A DNA stretch of 15,412 nucleotides from Dehalococcoidia bacterium (GTDB lineage Bacteria > Chloroflexota > Dehalococcoidia > GIF9 > AB-539-J10), in contig JAOUFZ010000016.1 of the NCBI GenBank assembly GCA_029857995.1, positions 1 through 15,412 of the forward strand. The letters are read 5' to 3'. The notes below the pieces were generated by a model. It was given only the letters and a program-made list of their open reading frames with translations. It was not told the origin of the DNA and made no database searches. The position numbers and the translations under genes are program-made. Positions 1 through 7,100 of this stretch are shown one piece after another. Numbering within the stretch: position 1 is the stretch's first letter; every line of letters starts with the position of its first letter.

Positions 1-585
1 ACTACCATGTTAGTACCTGGAATAGCGGTCTTTGGTTTTGCTTTCTTATTGATGTTTTCAGCCATGATGCTCTCCCGAGATAGGGAAGGCGCACTTTTAT
101 CAAGGCTCCTCACCGCTCCACTCAAGCCACGTGATTTCATCTTGTCTTACTCTTTACCCTACATCCCCGTGGTGATCCTTCAAATAGCACTGTGCTTTGG
201 CATAGGGGCTTTGCTGGGACTTGAGCTGCTTGGGAATGCAGGCATCGTTTTTCTCGTCCTTCTGGTCATGGGGATATGCTGTGTAGAACTGGGCATGATT
301 CTGGGATTGCTTTTTAACGTGAATCAAGTGTCGGGCGTTGGCTCAGTGATAATAACCCTCGTAGCGCTACTCGGAGGAATCTGGATAGACATAGAAGCGA
401 TAGGAGGTGTGTTCTATGGCGTAGGGAATGCTCTTCCTTTCGCCCATGCTATTGATGCGGCGAGAGATGCCATGATAGGGGCTGGCTTCAGCAGCATTGC
501 CACAGATTTCTACTGGGTTCTTGGCTATACCGCAGTATTCTTTGCTTTAGGTATTTTCCTGTTCCGGCGGAGGATGGTGGAATAA
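1..585 (+). CDS. ABC-2 type transporter permease, C-terminal part (5' end outside window)
   Basis: This is the membrane subunit of an ABC-2 type exporter; its ATPase and N-terminal half would lie upstream of the window. The reading frame is open to base 1, so the first ATG (base 7) is probably internal. The visible 194 residues hold about five hydrophobic segments. A cytoplasmic loop near the start (SRDREGALLSRLLTAPLKP) is the typical ABC-2 loop following the pattern E/D-R-E-x-G-x-x-x-x-L-x-x-x-P. The protein ends with a hydrophobic helix and FRRRMVE, the usual end of this family. The cargo (drug, polysaccharide, lipid) cannot be told from this fragment. The gene stops 38 bases before the CinA-like gene on the same strand. 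Confidence 0.85.
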   Translation, partial: TTMLVPGIAVFGFAFLLMFSAMMLSRDREGALLSRLLTAPLKPRDFILSYSLPYIPVVILQIALCFGIGALLGLELLGNAGIVFLVLLVMGICCVELGMILGLLFNVNQVSGVGSVIITLVALLGGIWIDIEAIGGVFYGVGNALPFAHAIDAARDAMIGAGFSSIATDFYWVLGYTAVFFALGIFLFRRRMVE

Positions 586-623
586 ATAGAATTGATGATA
601 TGCTTGGTAGGTAAGAGAGAAGA

Positions 624-1139
624 ATGGCACAACTGGAAGCAGAAATTGCCCGGCTGATAAGGGAATATCAGGCCAAAACGGGAAAGCAGTTGACCATCGG
701 CACTGTCGAGTCGGCTACCGGCGGCAGAATAGCTGATAGGATAACCAATGTCCCCGGCAGCTCGGACTATTTCAAAGGCTCGGTAGTAGCTTACAGCAAC
801 GAAGCAAAGGCCGCACTGCTGGGGGTAAAAAAGGCAACGCTTGAAAATTATGGCGCCGTGAGCGAGCAAACCGCTCGGGAGATGGCTCGAGGCGGCAGAA
901 AGCTCCTGAATGTAGATGTATGCGTTTCCGACACAGGGATTGCCGGTCCCTCAGGGGCTAGCCCCGAAAAACCGGTGGGGCTTTTCTACCTGGGCCTGGC
1001 AGCCAAGGATGGGCGCTTGAGTCGAAAACATGTCTTTCAGGGAAACCGAGAAGGAAACAAGCGAGATGCAACTGAAGCGGCGCTAGATCTGCTGAAGCAA
1101 TACTTGATGGAACGCATCAACGCCACAGGTCCAAGATAA
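624..1139 (+). CDS. pncC: CinA C-terminal domain protein, nicotinamide-nucleotide amidohydrolase (PncC-like)
   Basis: Predicted cytoplasmic enzyme that deamidates nicotinamide mononucleotide to nicotinate mononucleotide in pyridine-nucleotide salvage. At 171 residues it is the stand-alone C-terminal domain of CinA; the N-terminal MoaB-like domain is absent, as in E. coli PncC. Visible family motifs are ESATGG (residues 29-34, containing the serine nucleophile expected for the family), VPGSSDYF (43-50), VAYSNEAK (55-62), GAVS (77-80), TGIAGPSG (104-111) and PEKPVG (114-119). The usual Cys after the nucleophilic Ser is Ala here, a position that varies in the family. The start at 624 follows a purine-rich stretch (AAGAGAGAAGA). 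The gene is co-directional with the ABC permease and the DUF4342 gene and may share their transcript. Activity is inferred from family membership only. Confidence 0.9.
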   Translation: MAQLEAEIARLIREYQAKTGKQLTIGTVESATGGRIADRITNVPGSSDYFKGSVVAYSNEAKAALLGVKKATLENYGAVSEQTAREMARGGRKLLNVDVCVSDTGIAGPSGASPEKPVGLFYLGLAAKDGRLSRKHVFQGNREGNKRDATEAALDLLKQYLMERINATGPR

Positions 1140-1176
1140 GTTCGTAAAGGTTAGGAATGGAAGGAGGCTAAGAACA

Positions 1177-1449
1177 ATGGCAACCGAGAAGTTCACTGTA
1201 GATGGAAGTCAGGTGGTCGAGAAGATCAAGGAGCTGATACGTCAAGGAAATATCAGAAGAGTCCGTTTAATACATAAGGGGCGTCCCTTGATAGACATCC
1301 CGCTGACAGTAGGCGTTCCGGTGGCTGCGGCAGCAGTCCTGGCAGCTCCGGTACTGGCTGCTGTGGGAGCAATTGCCGCACTGGTCACAGAATGCACTCT
1401 CGAGGTGGAGAGGGTAGAAGATAACGCGGGAGAGAAGGACAAAAAGTAA
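1177..1449 (+). CDS. DUF4342 family small protein
   Basis: A 90-residue protein of unknown function. It matches the DUF4342 pattern: an N-terminal helix (residues 8-24), a basic strand (GNIRRVRLIHKGRPLIDIPL, about 24-43), then an Ala/Val-rich hydrophobic segment (about 45-69) and a short charged tail. The hydrophobic segment could be a single membrane helix or a buried hydrophobic core. A strong ribosome binding site (AAGGAGG, 1161-1167) lies 9 bases before the ATG and fixes the start. It begins 37 bases after the CinA-like gene on the same strand. No catalytic residues can be recognised. Confidence 0.75.
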   Translation: MATEKFTVDGSQVVEKIKELIRQGNIRRVRLIHKGRPLIDIPLTVGVPVAAAAVLAAPVLAAVGAIAALVTECTLEVERVEDNAGEKDKK

Positions 1450-1631
1450 TATAAAGCTAGCTACTATCCGTATGATGACTAGGGTGCTGAGCGATGCCAA
1501 CTCGAATGACCCACACCTTATTCCGGGACAGAGCTAGCTGTCCAAAAAACAAGCCTTAGACGTGGTGAAGAATTTTCTGTCCGCGGAAATTCTAAATATT
1601 TGAAGCCCGACCCTCAAAACAGGCGGAAAGC
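1450..1631. other. Convergent intergenic region with two inverted repeats
   Basis: The region lies between the 3' ends of the DUF4342 gene (plus) and the FNT channel gene (minus). It holds a perfect 6-bp stem, GGACAG AGCTAG CTGTCC (about 1526-1543), followed on the plus strand by an A-run. A second repeat, AGAATTT (1569-1575) / AAATTCT (1587-1593), lies to its right. Neither is followed by a convincing U-tract in either direction, so neither is called an intrinsic terminator, although either could end converging transcripts. No gene was recognised here. Confidence 0.4.
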
Positions 1632-2675
1632 CTAATCCTTTGTTTCCGTTTCCTCTTCAATGAGAGTCGTGAGGTCACGCGGCAAAGGACGATGGCGGGC
1701 CGGTCTTCGGCGAAGAAAGCTATAAAAGCTCGAGAAGTTGGCCGCTACCCGTGCTGGGGAAAGCTCCCGGGGGTTAAAAAGAAAAATGAGCCGGAAGCCC
1801 ACTTGAGCAACCCGAAACAGGCTTCCAAAGGAGAACTGCCGGAGGTAGACTGACCAGTAGATACCCCCAACTAGAAGGCTCCCGCCGATAATATTGCCCA
1901 AGGTGACCGGGATCAAGTTCTTCACCAGAAAACCGGCTATAGTTAAGTTGCCCAGCATTGCTGGCTGCCCTGCCATACCTTGGGCAGCAGCCAGAACATC
2001 AGGTTGCCCCTTCAATGCCAATCCCATAGGGATGAAGTACATGTTTGCCACGCTATGTTCAAAACCAGATGCTACAAATGCCGTAATGGGGAAAATAACC
2101 GCCAGAATCTTATCGATTGTGCTGCGACCGCTGAAAGCAAGCCAGATTGCCAGGCAGACTAAGACATTACAGAGAATACCCCTCATAAATGCTTCAAGGA
2201 AGCTCATATTGACCTTGGCATTAGCGATCAGCAGCGCCTTGCCGCCGACCATAGCACCATGAAAACCCCACTGCGTCGTGTAATACATAAGTAATACCAT
2301 TACGAGTGACCCTACAAAATTGCCGAGATATACTATGCCCCAGCCTTTTAGAAGTTGACGCGCCTTGACTCTTCCCTCGATAAAACCCATGACGATAAGG
2401 GTATTGCCGGTAAAGAGTTCTGCCCCAGCGATCACAACTAAAATGAGCCCAAGGCAAAAAACCAGCCCACCAACCAGACTGTTCAAACCAAAGGCGAGCC
2501 CGCTATCATGCACTACCAAAGTATAGAACTCAGCACCAAGGGCAATGAAAACACCTGCCAGTATAGCGAGCACAAACATCCTGAAGAAGTCAAGGCCAGA
2601 CTTCTTTTCGGCAACCGCGGCAATCCTTTTAGCGATTTCCGGGGGTGAGTAGGCATCCACTCGTAATTCTTCCAT
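1632..2675 (-). CDS. Formate/nitrite transporter (FNT) family channel
   Basis: Predicted pentameric inner-membrane channel for a small monovalent anion (formate, nitrite or hydrosulfide). Family signatures are AELFTGN (residues 85-91, the loop lining the pore), RGILCNVLVCLA (165-176), GFEHSVANMYFIP (204-216, with the central pore His at 207) and NLIPVTLGNIIGG (253-265). Six hydrophobic helices can be followed. The 347 residues exceed the roughly 270-290 typical of FocA/NirC; the excess is a C-terminal tail from about 283 that ends in a basic then acidic stretch (RRRPARHRP, EEETETKD), probably cytoplasmic. It starts 16 bases after the cyclic-nucleotide-binding gene, so the two are probably co-transcribed. 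The substrate cannot be decided from sequence alone, and no formate lyase or nitrite reductase gene is in the window. Confidence 0.9.
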   Translation of the reverse strand: MEELRVDAYSPPEIAKRIAAVAEKKSGLDFFRMFVLAILAGVFIALGAEFYTLVVHDSGLAFGLNSLVGGLVFCLGLILVVIAGAELFTGNTLIVMGFIEGRVKARQLLKGWGIVYLGNFVGSLVMVLLMYYTTQWGFHGAMVGGKALLIANAKVNMSFLEAFMRGILCNVLVCLAIWLAFSGRSTIDKILAVIFPITAFVASGFEHSVANMYFIPMGLALKGQPDVLAAAQGMAGQPAMLGNLTIAGFLVKNLIPVTLGNIIGGSLLVGGIYWSVYLRQFSFGSLFRVAQVGFRLIFLFNPRELSPARVAANFSSFYSFLRRRPARHRPLPRDLTTLIEEETETKD

Positions 2676-2691
2676 GACTCAGATCCCTTGG

Positions 2692-3150
2692 CTATTCCCA
2701 GAGAACGCTTGCCACCAACATTAAGTCTGTCCTGCGCAGCCGCTCGGCTAGCAGTTGAGCCAGATTCTTCATAACTATGTAGCCAAGGCGACTATCTTGT
2801 TCAAAAAGCTCATCAAGTTTATCCCCATCAATCGTAATTATCTCGCATTCATTCTCACAGATAGCGGTCGCAGAACGGCTTCTCTTGTCCACCAATGCCA
2901 ACTCGCCGAAAATTTGCCCCACGCTCAATCGTTGTATAGTGGCTGTGTTGGGTTTGCCTTTTAACCCCAGTTCTATACGTACTTTTCCCTTCTTAATGAT
3001 GTAGACCTCAGCACCTGAGCTATGCTCAGTAAACACCGCCTCACCCCCACGATATTTCCTCTCTTCTGAGACCTGTGCAAGGGATTCAAGCTGGTGCGGG
3101 ATCAGACCCCGAAAGATGTCGACTTTCTCCAGAATCTTTGTGTTATCCAT
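2692..3150 (-). CDS. Single-domain cyclic nucleotide-binding protein
   Basis: A 152-residue soluble protein made almost entirely of one CAP/CRP-type cyclic-nucleotide-binding domain. The phosphate-binding cassette is clear: GQIFGELAL (residues 78-86) followed by RSRSATA (90-96), with the FGE and R-S-A-T positions expected of a real cNMP binder. A C-terminal helix (about 117-140) follows, but there is no helix-turn-helix, so it is unlikely to be a CRP-type DNA-binding regulator. An in-frame start exists upstream at 3231, but the ATG at 3150 is preceded by GGGAGG at good spacing and the domain begins right after it. Its position directly before the FNT channel suggests it senses a nucleotide and acts on that channel or on another partner. 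This role is inference. Confidence 0.85.
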   Translation of the reverse strand: MDNTKILEKVDIFRGLIPHQLESLAQVSEERKYRGGEAVFTEHSSGAEVYIIKKGKVRIELGLKGKPNTATIQRLSVGQIFGELALVDKRSRSATAICENECEIITIDGDKLDELFEQDSRLGYIVMKNLAQLLAERLRRTDLMLVASVLWE

Positions 3151-3590
3151 GGCAGCCTCCCGAACAAATGACTCTTCTAATATACCCGCTACTTCGTGAA
3201 TACCCCATACATCTGTGCACCACACTGACAACTTCTAGCATTAAGCCATTGTAATAATCTTGGATTCTAGCTGTCAAGAGGACAATGCTTGTCTTCCTGA
3301 AGCCACATAGACAACAAACTCCAAAACGAATTGTCATTGGAGCACTAGCTGGGTTTAGTTCTAGCACCTATCAGCCAGCTAGAATTATTAAACTGTGTGG
3401 TTCGTGCTCCAGCATTCATTATAGCGGAGTTTAGGGTTTTGGTTTGTATTATTTGCAGCGCTACTCACACCATAAACAACTGGGGTAGCGAAAAAGAACC
3501 AATCTCAAGGGAGAGAACTGGAAAGAACCGAGCTGAATGGCTCCTCACCAGGTAGAAGAAGGTTATGGCTTTAGGATATACTTGAAATAC
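3151..3590. other. Divergent intergenic region with several inverted repeats, upstream of sepS
   Basis: This region separates the cyclic-nucleotide/FNT operon (minus) from sepS (plus) and should hold both promoters. Visible structures are an 8-bp stem with one G-T pair and a 3-base loop (3278-3285 / 3289-3296), an 8-bp perfect stem CTAGCTGG (3345-3352) / CCAGCTAG (3375-3382), and an enclosing stem TGGAGCAC (3338-3345) / GTGCTCCA (3404-3411). The last two are nearly continuous, so the 3338-3411 segment could fold as one long hairpin with a 3' bulge. No convincing -35/-10 pair was found on either strand, and no canonical tRNA. The stretch 3537-3590 is in frame with sepS and could belong to its N-terminus if the upstream ATG is used. 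Confidence 0.5.
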
Positions 3591-5111
3591 ATGATGGCCT
3601 TCGATTTGGATGGCATAAAAGCCCAGGCAAAAAGCAATTTTACCGATGCCTGGATGGCTACGGCCAAGTTGATCCCCAGCAGCACGGAAGTCTCTCTGGC
3701 GAAGAAAGGTAAACCCCATCTTGTCCGGGAGCTGATCCAAAAATCACGCCAGATTCTCCTAAACCTGGGCTTTGATGAGGTCGAGAATCTCACACTACTG
3801 CCCGATAGCGATGTGGTCAAGCAGTATGGGCCGGAAGCGCGGGTTATCCTCGACAGGGCTTTTTACCTGGCGGAACTGCCTCGCCCCGACATCGGGCTGA
3901 GCGCGAAAAGAATAGCCGAGATAAAGAAGATAGCCGAGGGAATGGACATTGATAAATTGCAGACCGTTTTGAGAAACTATAAAAAGGGGGAAATCGAGGC
4001 GGATAATCTTATCGAGGAGCTCATCGCCAAAATTGGCATCACCGATTACCAGGCTACGGAGCTCATGGACAAGGTCTTCCCCGAGATAAAAGAACTACAG
4101 CCAGTGCCTTCCAACAAGACTCTGAGAAGCCACATGACGGCGACCTGGTTTCATACCCTGGCAGCATTGCAGGACAAAGCCAGTTTTCCGGTCGCTTTGT
4201 TTTCGGTGGGGCCCAGATACCGCAACGAACAGAGAGAGGATGCCCGGCATCTGCGAGTCCACCACTCCGCATCTATCGTGATTATGGACCCCGAAATGTC
4301 TTTGGATGCGGGAAGGGCGATTACCAAGAATATCATGCAGCAATATGGCTTCTCCGACATTAGATTCGAGACCAAGACAGCAACGTCCAAGTACTATGCC
4401 CCGGGGCAGGAGGAGGAGGTCTTTATCAAACACAAAGGCGCCTGGCTCGAGATAGCCGACATCGGGATGTATTCGCCCGTGGCCCTGGCTAACTTCGACA
4501 TCAAATACCCTGTGTTCAACGCCGGATTCGGCATCGAGCGACTGGGAATGCTTATTTATGAAATAGATGACGTCAGGAAGCTGGCATATCCCCAATTTAC
4601 TGTAGTTGAGTATTCTGACGAGGAGATAGCCAAATCCATCAGCTACATAGCCAGCCCTCAGACAGCCAGGGGGCAGGGAATAGCCAGGGCAATCGAGGAG
4701 ATCGCTCGAAAGCACAAAGACGAGATTGCCCCGTGTGAGTTTCTGGCCTGGAAAGATGAGTCTATCGAGGTGAAAGTTGTCGAAACAGAGGCCGGCAAGA
4801 GACTAATCGGCCCGGCCGGTTTCAACGAGATCTGCGTCGCCAATGGCGCTATTTATAGCGATGTGGTGCCCTCGGGAGTATACACAGGGATAAACTATAT
4901 GCGTGCTATCGCCATGGGTGCCGGGGCAGCAATAGAGAATAGCGGCGATAACTTAACTTGTCAGGTCAAGGGAATAAAACATCTCTCCGACCTTAACCTG
5001 GAGATCCCCGAGGCTGTCAGACAACATATTGAAGGGCAGAATAAGAAGATAGGGGTCAGGGGTGCTGTATTTGTGGCCATAGAAGCCAGGAAACTACGAG
5101 ATAGCCTGTAA
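3591..5111 (+). CDS. sepS: O-phosphoseryl-tRNA(Cys) ligase (SepRS)
   Basis: Class II aminoacyl-tRNA synthetase that attaches O-phosphoserine to tRNA-Cys, the first step of tRNA-dependent cysteine synthesis. It aligns along its whole length with archaeal SepRS as I remember it. Numbered from the upstream ATG at 3537, visible motifs are YGPEARVILDRAFYLAELPR (97-116), LRSHMTATWF (196-205, the Thr implicated in phosphoserine binding), motif 2 LFSVGPRYRNEQRED (221-235), HHSAS (242-246, the Ser-x-Ser phosphate contacts), motif 3 GFGIERLGM (330-338), and a C-terminal tRNA-binding part ending KIGVRGAVFVAIEA. The ATG pair at 3591/3594 is preferred because MAFDLDGIKAQA matches the start of archaeal proteins; the ATG at 3537 has a weak AG-rich site and adds 18 residues. 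Length is about 506, slightly below the 535-540 of archaeal forms. pscS follows after 20 bases. Confidence 0.93.
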   Translation: MMAFDLDGIKAQAKSNFTDAWMATAKLIPSSTEVSLAKKGKPHLVRELIQKSRQILLNLGFDEVENLTLLPDSDVVKQYGPEARVILDRAFYLAELPRPDIGLSAKRIAEIKKIAEGMDIDKLQTVLRNYKKGEIEADNLIEELIAKIGITDYQATELMDKVFPEIKELQPVPSNKTLRSHMTATWFHTLAALQDKASFPVALFSVGPRYRNEQREDARHLRVHHSASIVIMDPEMSLDAGRAITKNIMQQYGFSDIRFETKTATSKYYAPGQEEEVFIKHKGAWLEIADIGMYSPVALANFDIKYPVFNAGFGIERLGMLIYEIDDVRKLAYPQFTVVEYSDEEIAKSISYIASPQTARGQGIARAIEEIARKHKDEIAPCEFLAWKDESIEVKVVETEAGKRLIGPAGFNEICVANGAIYSDVVPSGVYTGINYMRAIAMGAGAAIENSGDNLTCQVKGIKHLSDLNLEIPEAVRQHIEGQNKKIGVRGAVFVAIEARKLRDSL

Positions 5112-5131
5112 TTGTCATCGCAAGGGGAAAA

Positions 5132-6271
5132 ATGGAACAGAAAAGCAGTAAGTTACTAGAAAAGCTCAGGGGGTTGCGAAGGGAACATAAGGGGCTCATT
5201 AACCTCATGCCGCTGCAGACCGGCGGCATGCTTACCGATGCCGCCAGGGAAGCTTTAGCAGAATTCGGGGATGGATATTCTGTATGTGATTTTTGCGAGG
5301 GCAGTTTATGTAATGTGACCAATCCGCCAATCCGAGACTTCGTCCAGGAGCTTCTACCTCAATTCCTCGGCTGTGAAGTCGCCACCATAACACACGGAGC
5401 CCGAGAAGCTAAATTCATGGTCATGCATTCCCTGGCCAAGCCGGGGGACTCGATCCTTGTCGACGGTAACAGGCATTATACAACAGTCGTCGCTGCTGAA
5501 AGGGTGGGGCTAAACATAATGGAGGTGCCCAACTCCGGACATCCGGAATTCCAGATCGACGTTGACGAATACACAGCGGTCATAAAGCAACATGCCCCTA
5601 AGCTGATTCTATTGACTTATCCGGACGGTAATTATGGAAATCTGCCTGACGCCAGAAGGCTAGGTGAGATCGCTCACGAATACAGCATCCCTTATATCAT
5701 TAACGGGGCATATGCTGTGGGCAGAATGCCCGTGAGCATGGATGAGCTAGGGGCTGATTTCATTATTGGCAGCGGGCACAAGAGCATGGCATCGGCCGGA
5801 CCTGCTGGAGTACTGGGAATGAAGAAGAAATGGGAAGAGTCAGTGTTGAGAAAATCCGGCAAATATAGCAAAAAGGAAATTGAACTCCTCGGCTGCACTA
5901 TAAGGGGGGTTCCTCTGATAACACTCATGGCTTCTTTTCCCTATGTGAGAGAGAGAGTTCAGCATTGGGATGAACAGGTATCTAAAGCGCAATGGTTTTC
6001 TGCTGAGCTTGAGAAATTAGGCTTTGTACAATTAGGGGAAAACCCGCATAGGCATGACTTGCTGCACTTTGACGCCCCCGTGCTCTATGAAATCTCCAAG
6101 CGGGTTCGAGAGAAGGGATACTTCCTCTATAAAGAACTAAAGGAAAGAGGGATTTGGGGACCACAGCCAGGCTTAGCCAGGTCCTTTAAACTCTCAACCT
6201 TTGCTGCTGACAGGCAGCAACTAGGCTTTGTTATAGATTCCTTCAAGGCCATCCTGAATAAATATAGTTAG
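5132..6271 (+). CDS. pscS: O-phosphoseryl-tRNA:cysteinyl-tRNA synthase (SepCysS)
   Basis: PLP-dependent fold-type I enzyme that converts Sep-tRNA(Cys) into Cys-tRNA(Cys) with a sulfur donor, the second step of the pathway begun by SepRS. At 379 residues it is full length for the family. It has the Schiff-base lysine in GSGHKSMASAGPAG (K217), the PLP-binding region THGAREAKF (87-95), NGAYAVGRMPV (191-201), and the three cysteines required for sulfur relay or an iron-sulfur cluster: VCDFC (C52, C55) and GCTIRG (C255). LMPLQTGGML (25-34) is also typical. The start has AAGGGG 7 bases before the ATG. The stop TAG overlaps the stop of the convergent acetyltransferase gene. No SepCysE scaffold gene is beside it, unlike in some methanogens. 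All key residues are present, so it should be active. Confidence 0.95.
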   Translation: MEQKSSKLLEKLRGLRREHKGLINLMPLQTGGMLTDAAREALAEFGDGYSVCDFCEGSLCNVTNPPIRDFVQELLPQFLGCEVATITHGAREAKFMVMHSLAKPGDSILVDGNRHYTTVVAAERVGLNIMEVPNSGHPEFQIDVDEYTAVIKQHAPKLILLTYPDGNYGNLPDARRLGEIAHEYSIPYIINGAYAVGRMPVSMDELGADFIIGSGHKSMASAGPAGVLGMKKKWEESVLRKSGKYSKKEIELLGCTIRGVPLITLMASFPYVRERVQHWDEQVSKAQWFSAELEKLGFVQLGENPHRHDLLHFDAPVLYEISKRVREKGYFLYKELKERGIWGPQPGLARSFKLSTFAADRQQLGFVIDSFKAILNKYS

Positions 6272-6903
6272 CAGACCTGAGCAAAAATCTCGCGGTGCCT
6301 TTGGGCATAGTCTTCTTTCGACCGCTGAAGAGATGACTGAAATGGCGGAGAGGTTATATTATCTGTGCTCATGATTATTGCGTCCTCTCCATCGCTGGAA
6401 TAATACTTCAGGCGCCTCCCCACCACCTGAAACCCATACCTCTTATAGAGTTCCTGAGCTATTTTGTTAGAAGCCCGCACTTCCAAAGTCACCACGTTAG
6501 CATTTAATATCTGTGCTAGCTCAATGGTCGCGATGAGCAGACCTTCACCTATGCCAAGTTGACGATAACCATTTCTCACACCGATGGCAATAATGTGCGC
6601 CTCCCCCGCCATCATCCAGAACCCAGAAAAGCCAACTACATATTCTCGTGTGTTAAGACGACGCTCATAACTGAAGACTCGTTTGAACCAAGAGGGTCTT
6701 GGCATCACCTGTCCTCCGGATTCTGTCGCATGCTTATCCCTGCAAGCCACTATATAGCGGATGGAGGGATTGTCGAGGTCCTGCTTATATGCTGCTTGAG
6801 AACGAAATACCCACTCACCAGGGAAGGCCTCTCTATCAATTTGGGCTACCTGAGGGATATCCTCATGCTTCATGGGGCGGATGACATAAGATATGGCTGG
6901 CAT
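6268..6903 (-). CDS. GNAT family N-acetyltransferase, RimI-like
   Basis: Predicted N-alpha-acetyltransferase of the RimI type (ribosomal-protein alanine acetylation), cytoplasmic. It opens with YVIRPMKHEDIPQVAQIDRE, the usual first strand and helix. The acetyl-CoA loop is RQLGIGEG inside IIAIGVRNGYRQLGIGEGLL, and the closing part TLEVRASNKIAQELYKRYGF is a classic RimI signature. About 30 residues rich in basic and aromatic residues are inserted between the second and third strands (around RPSWFKRVFSYERRLNTREY), which is longer than in E. coli RimI. A C-terminal tail of about 30 residues follows. The ATG at 6903 is chosen because homology begins there; the frame continues upstream to a GTG at 6990 without a better ribosome site. 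The last bases overlap the end of pscS by 4 bp in convergent orientation. Confidence 0.8.
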   Translation of the reverse strand: MPAISYVIRPMKHEDIPQVAQIDREAFPGEWVFRSQAAYKQDLDNPSIRYIVACRDKHATESGGQVMPRPSWFKRVFSYERRLNTREYVVGFSGFWMMAGEAHIIAIGVRNGYRQLGIGEGLLIATIELAQILNANVVTLEVRASNKIAQELYKRYGFQVVGRRLKYYSSDGEDAIIMSTDNITSPPFQSSLQRSKEDYAQRHREIFAQVC

Positions 6904-7100
6904 CAAGCGAAATTCTAGCACAGTACCGTGTCTTTTGGCTCTGAATCTTTCTTCTTGTTCAGGATGGCATTTGGAGCCCCTCCTTTTCACTCAGGGCCAG
7001 AGCGACGATTAAACAGTCTTAGAGAACGAAAGGGGCATGTGCTGGAAGAGCACTACCGCAGGGTCGCGGATATTACATTCATCAAATAGGCTATTTACCC

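Noticed and set aside
1491..1520. T-loop-like TTCGAGT on the minus strand
   Set aside because: The stem around it has mismatches, and no matching acceptor or anticodon arms lie at the needed distance.
3143..3367. 74-codon minus-strand frame upstream of the cyclic-nucleotide-binding gene
   Set aside because: It overlaps the well-supported start of the CNB gene in another frame and has no recognisable features.
3339..3411. tRNA gene, in particular the tRNA-Cys partner of SepRS
   Set aside because: The length and 7-bp terminal stem are tRNA-like, but neither strand has a TTCRANY T-loop, a plausible D-arm or an anticodon loop with U33. The GCA triplet present is not in a suitable loop.
7039..7053. 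tRNA D-arm-like or terminator-like hairpin (GTGCT/AGCAC) downstream of the surface gene
   Set aside because: Only a 5-bp stem, no T-tract and no T-arm nearby.
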